Shown: piece by piece, positions 34,917-44,060 of the stretch
Layout of the letters: each line of letters opens with the position of its first letter
Numbering within the stretch: the first letter of the stretch is position 1
Assembly: GCA_963763575.1 (NCBI GenBank)
Contig: CAVXPD010000017.1
Location: 175,608 to 239,607 of the forward strand
DNA length: 64,000 nt
Direction: 5' to 3'
Source of the DNA: Bog-473 sp963763575
Lineage (GTDB): Bacteria; Actinomycetota; Acidimicrobiia; Acidimicrobiales; RAAP-2
Program-made: the position numbers and the translations under genes
The notes under the pieces: model-generated
The model's database searches: none
The model's input: only the letters and a program-made list of their open reading frames with translations
What the model was told of the DNA's origin: nothing

Positions 34917-35801
34917 ATGGCGCAGACGGACTGGCTCAACGAGCAGTTCGAGGAATACCGGCCGCACCTGCGGGCCGTCGCCTACCGCATGCTGGGCTCC
35001 CTCAGCGACGCGGACGACGCCGTCCAGGACGCGTGGCTGCGCTTCAGCGGGGCCGACACGAGCGACGTCGACAACCTGAAGGCCTGGCTGACCACGGTGG
35101 TCGCCCGGGTCTCCTTGAACATGCTGCGGTCCCGGCAAACGAGGCGCGAGGACCCGCTCGTACCACACATGCCGGAGCCGATCATCGACCGCCCCGGTGC
35201 CACGGACCCCGAGCACGAGGCGCTGCTGGCCGATTCGGTCGGCGTGGCCCTGCTCGTCGTTCTTGACACTCTGACGCCGCCCGAGCGGCTCGCCTTCGTC
35301 CTCCACGACATCTTCGCCGTGCCGTTCGACGACATCGCCCCCATCGTGGATCGCTCGCCCGAGGCGGCGCGCCAGCTGGCCAGCCGCGCGCGCCGGCGCG
35401 TCCAGGGCGAGCCCACGACGCCCGACGCCGACCTCGACCGCCAACGCGCGGTGGTCGAGGCCTTCATGGCGGCCTCACGCGACGGGAACTTCGACGCGCT
35501 GCTCGCCGTGCTCGACCCCGACGTGGTGGTGCGGGCGGACGGGCCCCTCCCCGCGGGGACACCCCGCGAGGTACGGGGCGCGGTCGCCGTCGCCACCAAC
35601 GCCAGGGCGTTCTCCGCCCTGGGGCTGCTCACACGGCCGGCCATCGTCAACGGTGTGGCCGGAGCCGTCGCGCTGCGCGACGACGGTACGCCGTTCTCCG
35701 TCGGCGCCTTCACCGTCCGGGGCAGCAAGATCGTGGCTATCGACTTCCTCGTCGATCCCGAGCGTCTACGCGACCTCGACCTCACCGTCCTGGAGAACTG
35801 A
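34917..35801 (+). CDS. ECF41 (SigJ-like) RNA polymerase sigma factor with SnoaL-like C-terminus
   Basis: 294 residues from ATG 34917, preceded by GGAGGAG; GTG 34911 and ATG 34893 are in-frame alternatives. Region 2 is FEEYRPHLRAVAYRMLGSLS with DADDAVQDAWLR, region 4 is LTPPERLAFVLHDIFAVPFD and SPEAARQLASRARRRVQG. The C-terminal third is a SnoaL/NTF2-like domain (VVEAFMAASRDGNFDALLAV, VVRADGPLPAGT), which in ECF41 factors both activates and restrains the sigma part, replacing an anti-sigma factor. Family members are genomically linked to carboxymuconolactone decarboxylase, oxidoreductase or epimerase genes, and exactly that is found downstream. Confidence 0.9.
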   Translation: MAQTDWLNEQFEEYRPHLRAVAYRMLGSLSDADDAVQDAWLRFSGADTSDVDNLKAWLTTVVARVSLNMLRSRQTRREDPLVPHMPEPIIDRPGATDPEHEALLADSVGVALLVVLDTLTPPERLAFVLHDIFAVPFDDIAPIVDRSPEAARQLASRARRRVQGEPTTPDADLDRQRAVVEAFMAASRDGNFDALLAVLDPDVVVRADGPLPAGTPREVRGAVAVATNARAFSALGLLTRPAIVNGVAGAVALRDDGTPFSVGAFTVRGSKIVAIDFLVDPERLRDLDLTVLEN

Positions 35802-35858
35802 GCGCGTGCGCCGATCCCCTCGGCCAACGCGGGTTCTGTTCGACCAAAGGAGGACCAC

Positions 35859-36329
35859 GTGTCGACAACCAAGGAATCTCCGAACAAGGCAACCCTCCGG
35901 AGCTTCGTGGACGCCACCAACTCCGGCGACCCAGAGCGCCTCGTCGAGACGATCAACGAGGTCTTCGAGCCGGACGTGCGGATCAGTACGCCGTTGCCCG
36001 CCGACGCGACGGGTGCCCTGGCCATCAGGGAGGTCTTCACGACGCTCCTTCGGGCCGACCCCGACCTTCACATCACGATCGACGACCTGATCAAAGAGGA
36101 CGACGAGGTCGTCGCTCGGCAGACCGTGACCGGCACCCACCTCGGCGAGCACATGGGCCTTCCCCCGACAGGCAGGCCCGTGACCTACGACGAGGTCTTC
36201 GTCTTCCGTTACGTCGAGGGCCGCGTCGCGGAGACCTGGGGAGTCGTCGACGTGCTCTCCCAGATGAAGCAGCTCGGCGTCCTGGAAGCCTCCACTGGAC
36301 AGATCGAACCCCAATCAACAAAGGAGTAG
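35859..36329 (+). CDS. SnoaL-like NTF2-fold protein (ester-cyclase type)
   Basis: 156 residues, start GTG 35859 behind AAAGGAGG. The segments LRSFVDATNSGDPERLVETI, REVFTTLLRADPDLHITIDD, VVARQTVTGTHLGEHMGLPP and GRPVTYDEVFVFRYVEGRVA follow the SnoaL polyketide-cyclase-like pattern of a small alpha+beta cone. Whether it is catalytic or a small-molecule binder is unknown. Lies between the sigma gene (57 bp) and the CMD gene (4 bp), so it is in the ECF41 operon. Confidence 0.8.
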   Translation: MSTTKESPNKATLRSFVDATNSGDPERLVETINEVFEPDVRISTPLPADATGALAIREVFTTLLRADPDLHITIDDLIKEDDEVVARQTVTGTHLGEHMGLPPTGRPVTYDEVFVFRYVEGRVAETWGVVDVLSQMKQLGVLEASTGQIEPQSTKE

Positions 36330-36333
36330 AGCC

Positions 36334-36807
36334 ATGGACGCACGCCTCAACCTCTGGGACAACCCCATTGCCCAGAAGTTCGCGAAATACCTGAACTCGG
36401 CCGGGAAGGTCGTCACCGACTCCACCGTGCCTCGCCCGACCCAGGAACTGGTCAAGATCCGGGCCAGCCAGATCAACGGCTGCGGCATGTGCACCGACAT
36501 GCACACCAAGGATGCGGCGGCCGCCGGCGAAACGCAGCAGCGGCTCAACCTGGTCGCAGCCTGGAGGGAGGCGACCGTCTTCACCGAGGCGGAGCGCGCC
36601 GCCCTCGAGCTGACCGAAGAGGGCACCCGCATCGCCGACGCCGCGGGCGGTGTCCCGGACGACGTGTGGGACCGAGCCGCCGAACACTACGACGAGGCGC
36701 AACTCGGGGCCCTGGTCGCGCTGATCGCCACGATCAACGCCTACAACCGCCTCAACGTCATCATCCGCCTGCCGGCTGGTGACTACCAGCCCGGCCAGTG
36801 GGACTAG
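36334..36807 (+). CDS. Carboxymuconolactone decarboxylase / AhpD-like protein
   Basis: 157 residues. The family core is RASQINGCGMCTDMHTKDA: C50-x2-C53-x3-H57, the AhpD-type redox centre, followed by the helical RLNLVAAWREATVFTEAERA and ALVALIATINAYNRLNVIIR. Probably a peroxide-reducing or disulfide-exchange partner rather than a true decarboxylase. It closes the ECF41 operon (the C of the COE partner group) and is convergent with the monooxygenase 4 bp away. Confidence 0.9.
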   Translation: MDARLNLWDNPIAQKFAKYLNSAGKVVTDSTVPRPTQELVKIRASQINGCGMCTDMHTKDAAAAGETQQRLNLVAAWREATVFTEAERAALELTEEGTRIADAAGGVPDDVWDRAAEHYDEAQLGALVALIATINAYNRLNVIIRLPAGDYQPGQWD

Positions 36808-36811
36808 TCCG

Positions 36812-38753
36812 TCAGGTCAGCTCGTAGTCGGCCAGGTCCGGCTCGAGTGTGCGCGACCAGTAGGTGTGGAGATCCAAGGGCCAGTTCTGGGTGACTCGCC
36901 CGTGTTTGTTGCGGTACCAGGTCGGCACGTCGGCCACGCCCCACACCATCTTGGCGTTGCCCTCTTCCATCTCCCGCCCGTAGCGCTCGTGGACGTCGCG
37001 GCGAAGCGACATGGCGCGCTTGCCGGCGCGGAGGAGGCGTCCGATCGCCTCGACGGCGTAGCGCACCTGGCACTCCACCATGATGAGGATGCTGCCGTTG
37101 ATGACGAGATTGGTGTTCGGCCCGTAGAGCATGAAGAAGTTGGGGAACCCCGGCACCGTGATGCCGAGATAGGCCCGGGCATCGCCGCCCCACTCCTCGT
37201 TCAGCTCGACACCGCTGAGCCCGAAGACGCGCATCGGCGCCACGAAATCCGACGCCGTGAAGCCCGTTCCATAGATGAGGACATCCGCCGGATGATCGAC
37301 CCCGTCCGTCGTCCTCACCCCGTCCGGAGTGATCGTCTCGATCGGCGTCGTGACGAGGTCGACATCCGGCCGCCCCAGCGTCGCCGCCCACCGCCCGTCG
37401 TCGCGTAGCGCGCGCTTCGCGAACGGCGGGAAGTGCGGCACCATCTTCTCGAACAGCTCGTCGTCGGTGACCTGGGCGCGCAGCACGTCGATGAGCATCC
37501 CCCGCACGAAGTCGTTCTCCGCGCTGACCGCCTCGGTTTGCTCGTCCCAGTCCGGATCCACCCGAGCGGCGACGAGGAGGCCTTCGTGCATGATCCAGAA
37601 CTGCCACAGCCTGTCCCAGCGGCCGTAGTTGGGCAGGAGCGCCAGCAGGTCGAGGAACTCCTGCCCGAAGGGGTCGCCGTAGTTCTCCGTCGGGAGCATC
37701 CAGGGCGGGGTGCGTTGGAACACGTCGAGATGCGCCACCTCGCCGGCGAGGCAGGGGACGAATTGAGCAGCGCTGGCCCCCGTCCCGATCACCGCCACGC
37801 GCCGTCCCGTGAGCTCGACCGAGTCGTCCCAGGCGGCCGAGTGAAAGGATGGGCCGGCGAACGCGTCCCGCCCGGCGAGGGCCGGGAACGAGGGGCGGTT
37901 GAGCTGTCCGACCGCGCAGACCACGGCATCGAAGGACTCGGTCGACTCCGTCCCGTCGCTCGCTCGCAGCGTCAGATCCCACACGCCCTCCTCGGCGTAG
38001 CGCGCCTCGACAACCTCGATCGAGAATCGGATGCACGCGCCGAGGTCGAACTCTTTGGCCAGCCCCTGGAGATACGCCAGCAGATCCGGTTGGGCGGAGT
38101 AGCGCGAGCGCCCAGTCGTTGGTCTGCGCGAACGAGAAACTGTAGAGCTGATTGGGCACGTCGACCCGGCACCCGGGATAGACGTTCTCCAGCCAGGTGC
38201 CACCGACGTCGCCGTTCTTCTCGAAGAGGGTGACGTCGATCCCGGTCTGGCGCAGGCGGTGCGCCGCGGCCAGGCCCGAGGCGCCCGCACCGACGACGGC
38301 GCAACGGAACGACCGTCCGACCTCGTCGAGGCGCCAGGTCGGGGCGCGTGGATCGGTCCCCTCGAGCGCGAGCTCCTCGGAGAGGAACCTCTCCCACCTC
38401 CCGGTCGACCCGGCCCCGGCGAGGAACTCGTAGACCCGAAGGAGTTCGTCAGGTCCGAGATCGTGGTCGGGCACCCCCGAGCCCGCATGGGCAACCAGTG
38501 CGTCCACCGCGAGACGGCGGGCCTCGTCCTCTTGTTCGGGGCCGAGCCCGCGACCCGGGACAAGCATCTGGGTCTGGTCCGGCGCCAGGTCGTCGCGCAG
38601 GAGGGACAGGTTCCCTGTGCGGTGGGCGACCGCGCACAGGAGCGGGTGGACTTCGGCGGCGGCGAACGCCGCCCTCACGCGCGCCGCGTCGAGGCGTCCG
38701 TTCACCGGCGCCCCTGCCGGGGTTCGTGGCCCCGAATCGTCTGCCCCACCCAC
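36812..38753 (-). CDS. Baeyer-Villiger-type flavin monooxygenase, HAPMO-like (frameshifted)
   Basis: About 646 residues after correction; GTG 38753 start. An N-terminal helical extension of about 130 residues (as in 4-hydroxyacetophenone monooxygenase) precedes the FAD site CAVVGAGASGLAAAHRLRQT and FEKNGDVGGTWLENVYPGCR. The type I BVMO fingerprint F-x-G-x3-H-x3-W is present as FAGPSFHSAAWD, and the NADPH site is RRVAVIGTGASAAQFVP. The frame breaks once near 38100-38110; removing one base joins TNDW to SRYSAQPDLLAYLQG. Acts on ketones or aldehydes with NADPH and O2. The SDR gene lies 43 bp upstream on the same strand. Confidence 0.85.
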
Positions 38754-38796
38754 GTCCTTTAAGCCTACGGAGGCCGGCCGCGCCGCGAGACGACTT

Positions 38797-39699
38797 CTAG
38801 CGGCCCATGGCCTTGACGAGCGCGGTCATCTGGCTGTTGACCTCGACCGCGCGGGGCAACTTGTCCATGGCCGCGGCCAGCGAATCGGGTGTCCACCGGT
38901 CGTCGGTCTCGACGCTGTCGGCGATCGACCAGCCGCCGTAGATCCCGACCGACCCGCCGTACACGCTGAAGACCTGGCCGTTGAACGGGCAGGTCTCGGC
39001 GGCCAGTACGGCGACCAGGGGCGAGACGTTCTCGGGGTCGAAGACGTGCTGCTGCATGGACTCGCCCATCCCGGGCGTCTGCAGCGTGAGGCGGGTCCGG
39101 GCCACCGGGGCGATGCAATTGGCGCGCACGCCGTAGCGGCTCAGCTCCATGGCATTGACCACGGTCATGGCTGCGATGCCGGCCTTGGCCGCGGAGTAGT
39201 TGGTCTGGCCGACGTTGCCGTGCAGGCCGGCACCCGAACTCGTGTTGACGATGGCGCGGTCGGTCACCGTCCCCTCCTTGGCCGCCTCGCGCCAGTAGCC
39301 GGCGGCGTGCCGGGTGACGTTGAAGGTGCCCTTGAGGTGCACCGAGATCACCGTGTCGAACTCCTCCTCGCTCATCGACACGAGCATGCGGTCACGCAGG
39401 ATCCCGGCGTTGTTCACGACGACGTGGAGGTCGCCAAACGTGGAGACCGCCTGGTCGACGAGCGCCTTGGCGTCGGCGAACGAACTGACGCTGCCCGTGT
39501 TGGCGGCCGCCTGCCCGCCGGCCGCCGTGATCTCGTCGACGACCGCCTGAGCGGCCGACACGTCGGACCCCGAGCCGTCGATGGAGCCACCCAGGTCGTT
39601 CACCACCACCTTGGCACCGAGGGAGGCGAAGAGCAGGGCGTGCTCACGGCCGATCCCGCGCCCCGCCCCGGTGATGATCGCCACTCTGTCCTGCAACAT
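38797..39699 (-). CDS. SDR family oxidoreductase, 3-hydroxyacyl-CoA dehydrogenase-like
   Basis: 300 residues, classical short-chain dehydrogenase: TGAGRGIGREHALLFASLGA cofactor loop (NAD type, D at the end of the second strand in VVVNDLGG), NNAG at about 95, Ser in NTSSGAGLHG, and catalytic YSAAK. The C-terminal extension (about 245-300) and the NDLGGSIDGSG loop resemble the hydroxyacyl-CoA dehydrogenase part of multifunctional enzyme type 2 in beta-oxidation. Probably acts on 3-hydroxyacyl-CoA, or supplies the ketone for the adjacent BVMO. ATG 39699. Confidence 0.85.
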   Translation of the reverse strand: MLQDRVAIITGAGRGIGREHALLFASLGAKVVVNDLGGSIDGSGSDVSAAQAVVDEITAAGGQAAANTGSVSSFADAKALVDQAVSTFGDLHVVVNNAGILRDRMLVSMSEEEFDTVISVHLKGTFNVTRHAAGYWREAAKEGTVTDRAIVNTSSGAGLHGNVGQTNYSAAKAGIAAMTVVNAMELSRYGVRANCIAPVARTRLTLQTPGMGESMQQHVFDPENVSPLVAVLAAETCPFNGQVFSVYGGSVGIYGGWSIADSVETDDRWTPDSLAAAMDKLPRAVEVNSQMTALVKAMGR

Positions 39700-39803
39700 G
39701 GTCCAGCCGTCCTCTCGGGGGTCTCGATATCTCGTCAGCGCTCAGGCCCGCCCCTCAGGACAGGCGATTCGGCCGATGACGATGGCAACGCGGCCGCGGG
39801 CTG

Positions 39804-41051
39804 TCAAACCGAGGCTTCGCGGCGACGGCGTTCCAGGTAGCGGCGCTCGGCGTCGGTGCCCGCGAGGTCACGGGCCTGCCCGTAGGCGGCGGCCGCCTCC
39901 GCTCGGCGACCGAGGCGACGCAGCATGTCGGCCCGCGCCGCCGGCAGGTGGTGGTAGCTCCGCAGCGCACCACTGCACTCGAGCTGCTCGACCAGGGCAA
40001 GACCCTCCGCGGGCCCGAGGCACATGGAGACCGCCACCGCCCGGTTGAGCTCGACGACCGCGGAGGGGGCCATCTCGGCGAGGGTCGCGTACAAAGCGGC
40101 GATCTCGAGCCAGTCCGTGTCGACCGGGCGATGCGCCTGCGCGTGGCACGCGGCGATGGCCGCCTGCACCTGGAACGGGCCGGGACGACGGAGCCGGAGC
40201 GCCGCGTCGAGCACCGCCGCCGCCTCCGCGATCACGGCCTCGTCCCACAAGGAGCGGTCCTGGTCCTCGAGGAGGACGAGGTCGCCGGCGGCGTCCACCC
40301 GGGCCGCCGCGCGGGCGTCGTGGAACAGCATCAGCGCGAGCAGCCCGAGCGCCTCCGGTTCGTCGGGCATCAGGGTGCACAGGGTCCGGGTGAGGCGGAT
40401 GGCCTCCGTGGTCAAGGCCTGGCGGATCAGATCCTCCCCGGCGGTGGCCGAGTAGCCCTCGTTGAACAAGAGATAGAGGACGGCCAACACCGCGCCCGTG
40501 CGGTCGACCAACTGATGGGCCGGCGGCACCCGGAACGGGATGCCGGCGTTCTGCATCTTCTTCTTGGCCCGGGACAGCCGCTGGGCCATCGTCGGCTCCG
40601 GCACGAGGAACGCCCGCGCGATCTCGGCCGTCGTCATGCCGGCCAGGGTGCGCAGGGTCAGCGCGACCTGCGTCTCGAACGACAGCGCCGGATGACAGCA
40701 CGTGAACATCAGGCGCAGCCGGTCGTCCGGGACCGGCGCGCCGTCCGCCGGGCCATGGCTGGGGTGCTCCGGCCCGCTCAGCGTGGCCACCTCCTGCAGC
40801 TTCGAAACACCCAGCTGGTCGCGGCGGACGCGGTCGAGCGCCCGGTTCCGGGCCACGGTCGTGAGCCACGCGCCGGGGCGGCGCGGGATGCCGTCCCGGG
40901 GCCAGCGTTCGGCCGCCCGGGCGAAGGCATCCTGCGCGCACTCCTCGGCGAGGTCCCAGTCACCGGTGAGGCGGATGAGCGTGGCGACCACGCGGCCCCA
41001 CTCGTCACGGAACGCGCCGGTGATGGCAGCCTCGGCATCGGGGGCTACATC
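39804..41051 (-). CDS. ECF42-type RNA polymerase sigma factor with C-terminal TPR-like domain
   Basis: About 415 residues. Region 2: FRDEWGRVVATLIRLTGDWD with AEECAQDAFARAAERWP; region 4: LRTLAGMTTAEIARAFLVPE and PTMAQRLSRAKKKMQNAGIP. The long C-terminal part (LFNEGYSATAGEDLIRQALT, ALLALMLFHDAR-like segments, LNRAVAVSMCLGPAEGLALV) is the helical repeat domain typical of ECF42 (COG4941). The start is unresolved: no ATG/GTG falls in frame near the YCII stop and the frame stays open to 41300, so the left coordinate of translation is approximate. The adjacent YCII/DGPF gene is the normal ECF42 partner. Confidence 0.85.
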   Translation of the reverse strand, partial: DVAPDAEAAITGAFRDEWGRVVATLIRLTGDWDLAEECAQDAFARAAERWPRDGIPRRPGAWLTTVARNRALDRVRRDQLGVSKLQEVATLSGPEHPSHGPADGAPVPDDRLRLMFTCCHPALSFETQVALTLRTLAGMTTAEIARAFLVPEPTMAQRLSRAKKKMQNAGIPFRVPPAHQLVDRTGAVLAVLYLLFNEGYSATAGEDLIRQALTTEAIRLTRTLCTLMPDEPEALGLLALMLFHDARAAARVDAAGDLVLLEDQDRSLWDEAVIAEAAAVLDAALRLRRPGPFQVQAAIAACHAQAHRPVDTDWLEIAALYATLAEMAPSAVVELNRAVAVSMCLGPAEGLALVEQLECSGALRSYHHLPAARADMLRRLGRRAEAAAAYGQARDLAGTDAERRYLERRRREASV

Positions 41052-41392
41052 TCCCAGATCGGCCTCACCTCGATCGAGCCCGAGTGGGCCCCGGGCAGCT
41101 TCGCCGCGACGTCGATCGCCTCGTCGAGATCCTTGCAGTCGACGAGGTAGTAGCCGCCCAGCTGCTCCTTGGTCTCGACGAAGGGACCGTCGGTCGCGAG
41201 GGTCTCTCCGTTGCGGACTCGGACCGTCGTGGCGTCGGACGTCGGCCGCAACCGCTCGCCGCCCTGCAGGATCCCGCGGTCGGCCATGGTCTTCATCCAT
41301 TCCTGGTATTCGCCCAGCGTCGCAGCGTCGGCGTCTGCGGAGACGTCGGCGCTGGCGTTCTCGTCGCCGGCGATCAAGAGCAGGTATCGCAT
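41045..41392 (-). CDS. YCII/DGPF-domain protein, ECF42 partner
   Basis: 115 residues from ATG 41392 with AAGGAGG upstream. The hallmarks are MRYLLLIAGDE at the start, the ATDGPFVETKEQLGGYYLVD block that gives the DGPF name, and the C-terminal HSGSIEVRPI. Members are small ferredoxin-fold proteins consistently encoded beside ECF42 sigma factors; their role (signal sensing or enzymatic) is unknown. Its stop overlaps the beginning of the sigma frame. Confidence 0.9.
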   Translation of the reverse strand: MRYLLLIAGDENASADVSADADAATLGEYQEWMKTMADRGILQGGERLRPTSDATTVRVRNGETLATDGPFVETKEQLGGYYLVDCKDLDEAIDVAAKLPGAHSGSIEVRPIWEM

Positions 41393-41501
41393 TGGGGTCC
41401 TCCTTGGTGGGTTGGTGTCGCTCCTACGACGATCGAGCACCCCCCGGATCGACATCCCCTCCGAAATCTTGGCCGACGGCACCGCCCTACGCTTCCGGCG
41501 C

Positions 41502-42780
41502 ATGGCGACCGACCCGTTGGAGCCCGAGCGCGAGCGAGAGCTCGAGCTCGAGGTCGGCGCCATCGCCGGGGGCGGCGGGTGCGTGGCCCGGGCCCCCGAC
41601 GGCAAGGTCGTCTTCGTCCGGCACTCGCTGCCCGGCGAGAGGGTGGTGGCGCGGGTCACCGCGGAGACCAGCTCGTACCGGCGCGCTGACGCCGTCGAGA
41701 TCCTGCGGGCGTCCCCGGACCGGGTGGCGGCTCCGTGCCCCCACGCCGGCCCGGGCCGGTGCGGCGGCTGCGACTTCCAGCACGTGGAGCTCGCCGCCCA
41801 GCGGGGCCTGAAGGCCGCCCGCATCGCCGAGCTCTTGGGTCAGCTGGCCGGGGTCGAGCGCCCCGTCGAGGTGGAGCCGGTCGCCGGGGGCCTCGAGGGT
41901 CTGGGCTGGCGCACCCGGGTGCGCCTCGCGGTCGACCGCCACGGAGCCGTCGGGTTCCACCAGAACCGCTCCCACCGGCTCGAGCACCTCGACAGTTGCC
42001 CGGTCGCGCATCCCGCCATCATGGCGACGGGTGCGCTCGGGACTCGGTGGCCCGGTGTGTCCGAGCTCGAGGTGGTCGCGGGCACGGCGCCCGACGAGGG
42101 TGAGGCCCTGGTCGCCGCGACGCCACGGGGCTCCGGCACGCCCCGGCTACCCGACCTCGACGTCGGCCTCGTCGTGCGGGGCAAGGTCCGACGAGCGCCC
42201 GGTGCCGTTCATGCCACGGTGCGCGGCCGCACCTATCGGGTGTCCGCCGGCGTGTTCTGGCAGGCGCACGTCGGCGCGGCCGAGGCGCTGCTCGATGCGG
42301 TCCTCGCCGCCGTGGGCGACCTGGCCCGCAGCGGCGCCGCGGCCGTCGACCTCTACGCGGGCGCCGGGCTGTTCTCGGTCCCGCTGGCCGCCGCGGTCGG
42401 GTCTTCGGGATCCGTGCTCGCCGTCGAGCGCGACGTCCGCGCCTGCGCCGACGCGCGCCACAACGGTGCCGGGCTGCCCAGCCTCCAGGTGGAGCAGGCC
42501 GCCGTGACCCCCGAGCTGGTCGCGTCGGGCATCGGCCGCCCGGCCGTCGTCGTGCTCGACCCGGCCCGGGAGGGCGCGGGGACCGCCGTCATGCGGGCGC
42601 TGGCCGGGCACGGCGCCACTCTGCGCCGGGTCGTCTACGTCTCGTGCGACCCGGCGTCGTTCTCCCGCGACGTCCGGGGCCCTGCTCGACGAAGGCTGGC
42701 GCCTTCGTTCGCTGCGGGCCTTCGACATCTTCCCCATGACCGAGCACGTCGAGCTGGTGGGAGCGCTCGAGAGCGCCTAG
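41502..42780 (+). CDS. TrmA/RumA-family RNA (uracil-5) methyltransferase (frameshifted at 3' end)
   Basis: About 425 residues. A TRAM-like N-terminal part (LELEVGAIAGGGGCVAR ... FVRHSLPGERVVARV) is followed by a Cys cluster CPHAGPGRCGGC (C79, C87, C90) that with the Cys in DSCPVAHP could hold a [4Fe-4S] centre; the spacing C-x7-C-x2-C is longer than the usual C-x5-C-x2-C. SAM motif AAVDLYAGAGLFSVPLA, then VVVLDPAREGAG and the catalytic Cys in YVSCDPASFSRDV. An extra G in the GGGG at 42676-42679 shifts the frame; without it the protein ends LRAFDIFPMTEHVELVGALE. Ends overlap the convergent CDF gene by 3 bp. Confidence 0.85.
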
Positions 42781-43733
42781 GCGTGCCCGCCCAGCTCGTG
42801 CTCGATGTGCAGGCTCGACTCGAATTGCAGCGTCGAGTGCGCCACGTCGAAGTGCCCGGAGAGGCAATCCTGGAGGTGGTCGAGGACCCGCCCCGCCTCC
42901 CCCGTGGTGAAGCAGTCGTCGGTGACGACGACGTGCGCGGTCAGGATCGGGAGCGACGACGTCAGCGTCCAGGCGTGCAGGTCGTGCACCGCCTGCACCT
43001 CGGGAAGCTCCATGAGGTGCCGGCGAACCTCGTCGAGGTCGATGTCCTCCGGTGTCGCCTCCAGCAAGATTCGGAGCGCCGGCCGGATCAGTTCCGCCGC
43101 GGCCTTCATCATGAGGACGACTACCACCAGTGACGCGACGGCGTCGGCCCGGTCGAAACCGCTGACCACGATGACGATCCCGGCGACCAACGTCCCGACG
43201 AAACCGTAGACGTCGGTCAGGATGTGGCGATACGCGCCCTCGACGTTGAGCGAGCGCCGATTGGCCCGTGCCACCGCCACCGTCGCCACCAGGTTCACGG
43301 CGACACCCACGGCCGCGACGACGATGAGCACGCCGCCGTGGACGGGCCCCGGGTGCAAAAGCCGCACGACCGCGTCGTAGGTCACCAACACCGACACCAC
43401 CACCAGCGCCAGCCCGTTCGCCGCCGCGGCGAGGATCTCGGCCCGCTTCATGCCGTAGGTGTGCGAGCCCGTCTCGGGTCGGGACGCCAGCCGGATGGCG
43501 AACAGAGAGAGGGCGATGGCGCCGACGTCGACCAGCATGTGCCCGGCGTCTGCCAGCAGCGCGAGTGAGTTGGCGTAGATCGCCGCACCGACCTCGAACG
43601 CCATGAAGGCGATCAGGAGGCCCAGCGCCACCATGAGGGCCCGCCGGTCGGTCTCGGCCGACGCCGCCCCCTGCCCGTGGCCGTGTGCATGGCCCTGCCC
43701 GTAATCGTGCCCGGGGCGGTGCCCGTCACCCAT
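42777..43733 (-). CDS. Cation diffusion facilitator zinc/cobalt exporter (CzcD-like)
   Basis: 318 residues, six helices. His-rich N-terminus (GHDYGQGHAHGHGQG) and the metal site pairs ALLADAGHMLVDVGA (TM2, D-x3-H? pattern HxxxD) and HILTDVYGFVGTLVA (TM5 HxxxD) identify a Zn2+-type CDF. The C-terminal cytoplasmic ferredoxin-like domain has VHDLHAWTLTSSLPILTAHVV and DVAHSTLQFE. Exports divalent metal in exchange for protons. Overlaps the ArsR gene by 8 bp, so the sensor controls it directly. Confidence 0.92.
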   Translation of the reverse strand: MGDGHRPGHDYGQGHAHGHGQGAASAETDRRALMVALGLLIAFMAFEVGAAIYANSLALLADAGHMLVDVGAIALSLFAIRLASRPETGSHTYGMKRAEILAAAANGLALVVVSVLVTYDAVVRLLHPGPVHGGVLIVVAAVGVAVNLVATVAVARANRRSLNVEGAYRHILTDVYGFVGTLVAGIVIVVSGFDRADAVASLVVVVLMMKAAAELIRPALRILLEATPEDIDLDEVRRHLMELPEVQAVHDLHAWTLTSSLPILTAHVVVTDDCFTTGEAGRVLDHLQDCLSGHFDVAHSTLQFESSLHIEHELGGHA

Positions 43734-44052
43734 CGCCGGCCACGTGGTCCGCGTGCGTGAGCACCTCTTCGACGAGCCGGCGGACGTGAGCGTCGTCGAG
43801 CACGTAGAAGATCCGTGTCCCCTCCCGCCGGCTCCGTACCAACCGGGCCAGGCGCAACTTCGCCAGATGCTGCGAGACCGCCGCCGGCTGCGCCCCCACC
43901 ACCTCGGCCAACTCGTTCACCGAGTGCTCACCCTCCAAGAGGGCCCAGATCACCCGCAGCCGCGTCTCGTCGCCCAGCAGCTTGAGCATGCCGACGGCCG
44001 AGCGGAACTCCTCCCCCGCCGGCGCTGGAGCTTCAACTATCTGCGTAGGCAT
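43726..44052 (-). CDS. ArsR/SmtB metalloregulator with CzrA-type alpha5 zinc site
   Basis: 108 residues, winged helix: MLKLLGDETRLRVIWALLEG, VNELAEVVGAQPAAVSQHLA recognition helices and RSRREGTRIFYVLDD wing. The C-terminal helix reads D-A-H-V-R-R-L-V-E-E-V-L-T-H-A-D-H, i.e. D-x-H-x10-H-x2-H, the same spacing as the interprotomer zinc ligands of CzrA. So it should sense Zn2+ (or Co2+) and derepress the CDF exporter it overlaps. A palindrome covers its start codon. Confidence 0.92.
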   Translation of the reverse strand: MPTQIVEAPAPAGEEFRSAVGMLKLLGDETRLRVIWALLEGEHSVNELAEVVGAQPAAVSQHLAKLRLARLVRSRREGTRIFYVLDDAHVRRLVEEVLTHADHVAGDG

Positions 44053-44060
44053 GCAGATAT
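44039..44060. promoter_or_regulatory. Probable ArsR operator over the arsR start codon
   Basis: TATCTGC (44039-44045), 8 bp, GCAGATA (44054-44060): a 7+7 inverted repeat of the SmtB/ArsR type. On the minus strand TAGGAT lies 6-12 nt before the ATG and could be the -10 box of a leaderless transcript, so the bound repressor would block initiation and the first codons. Confidence 0.6.
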
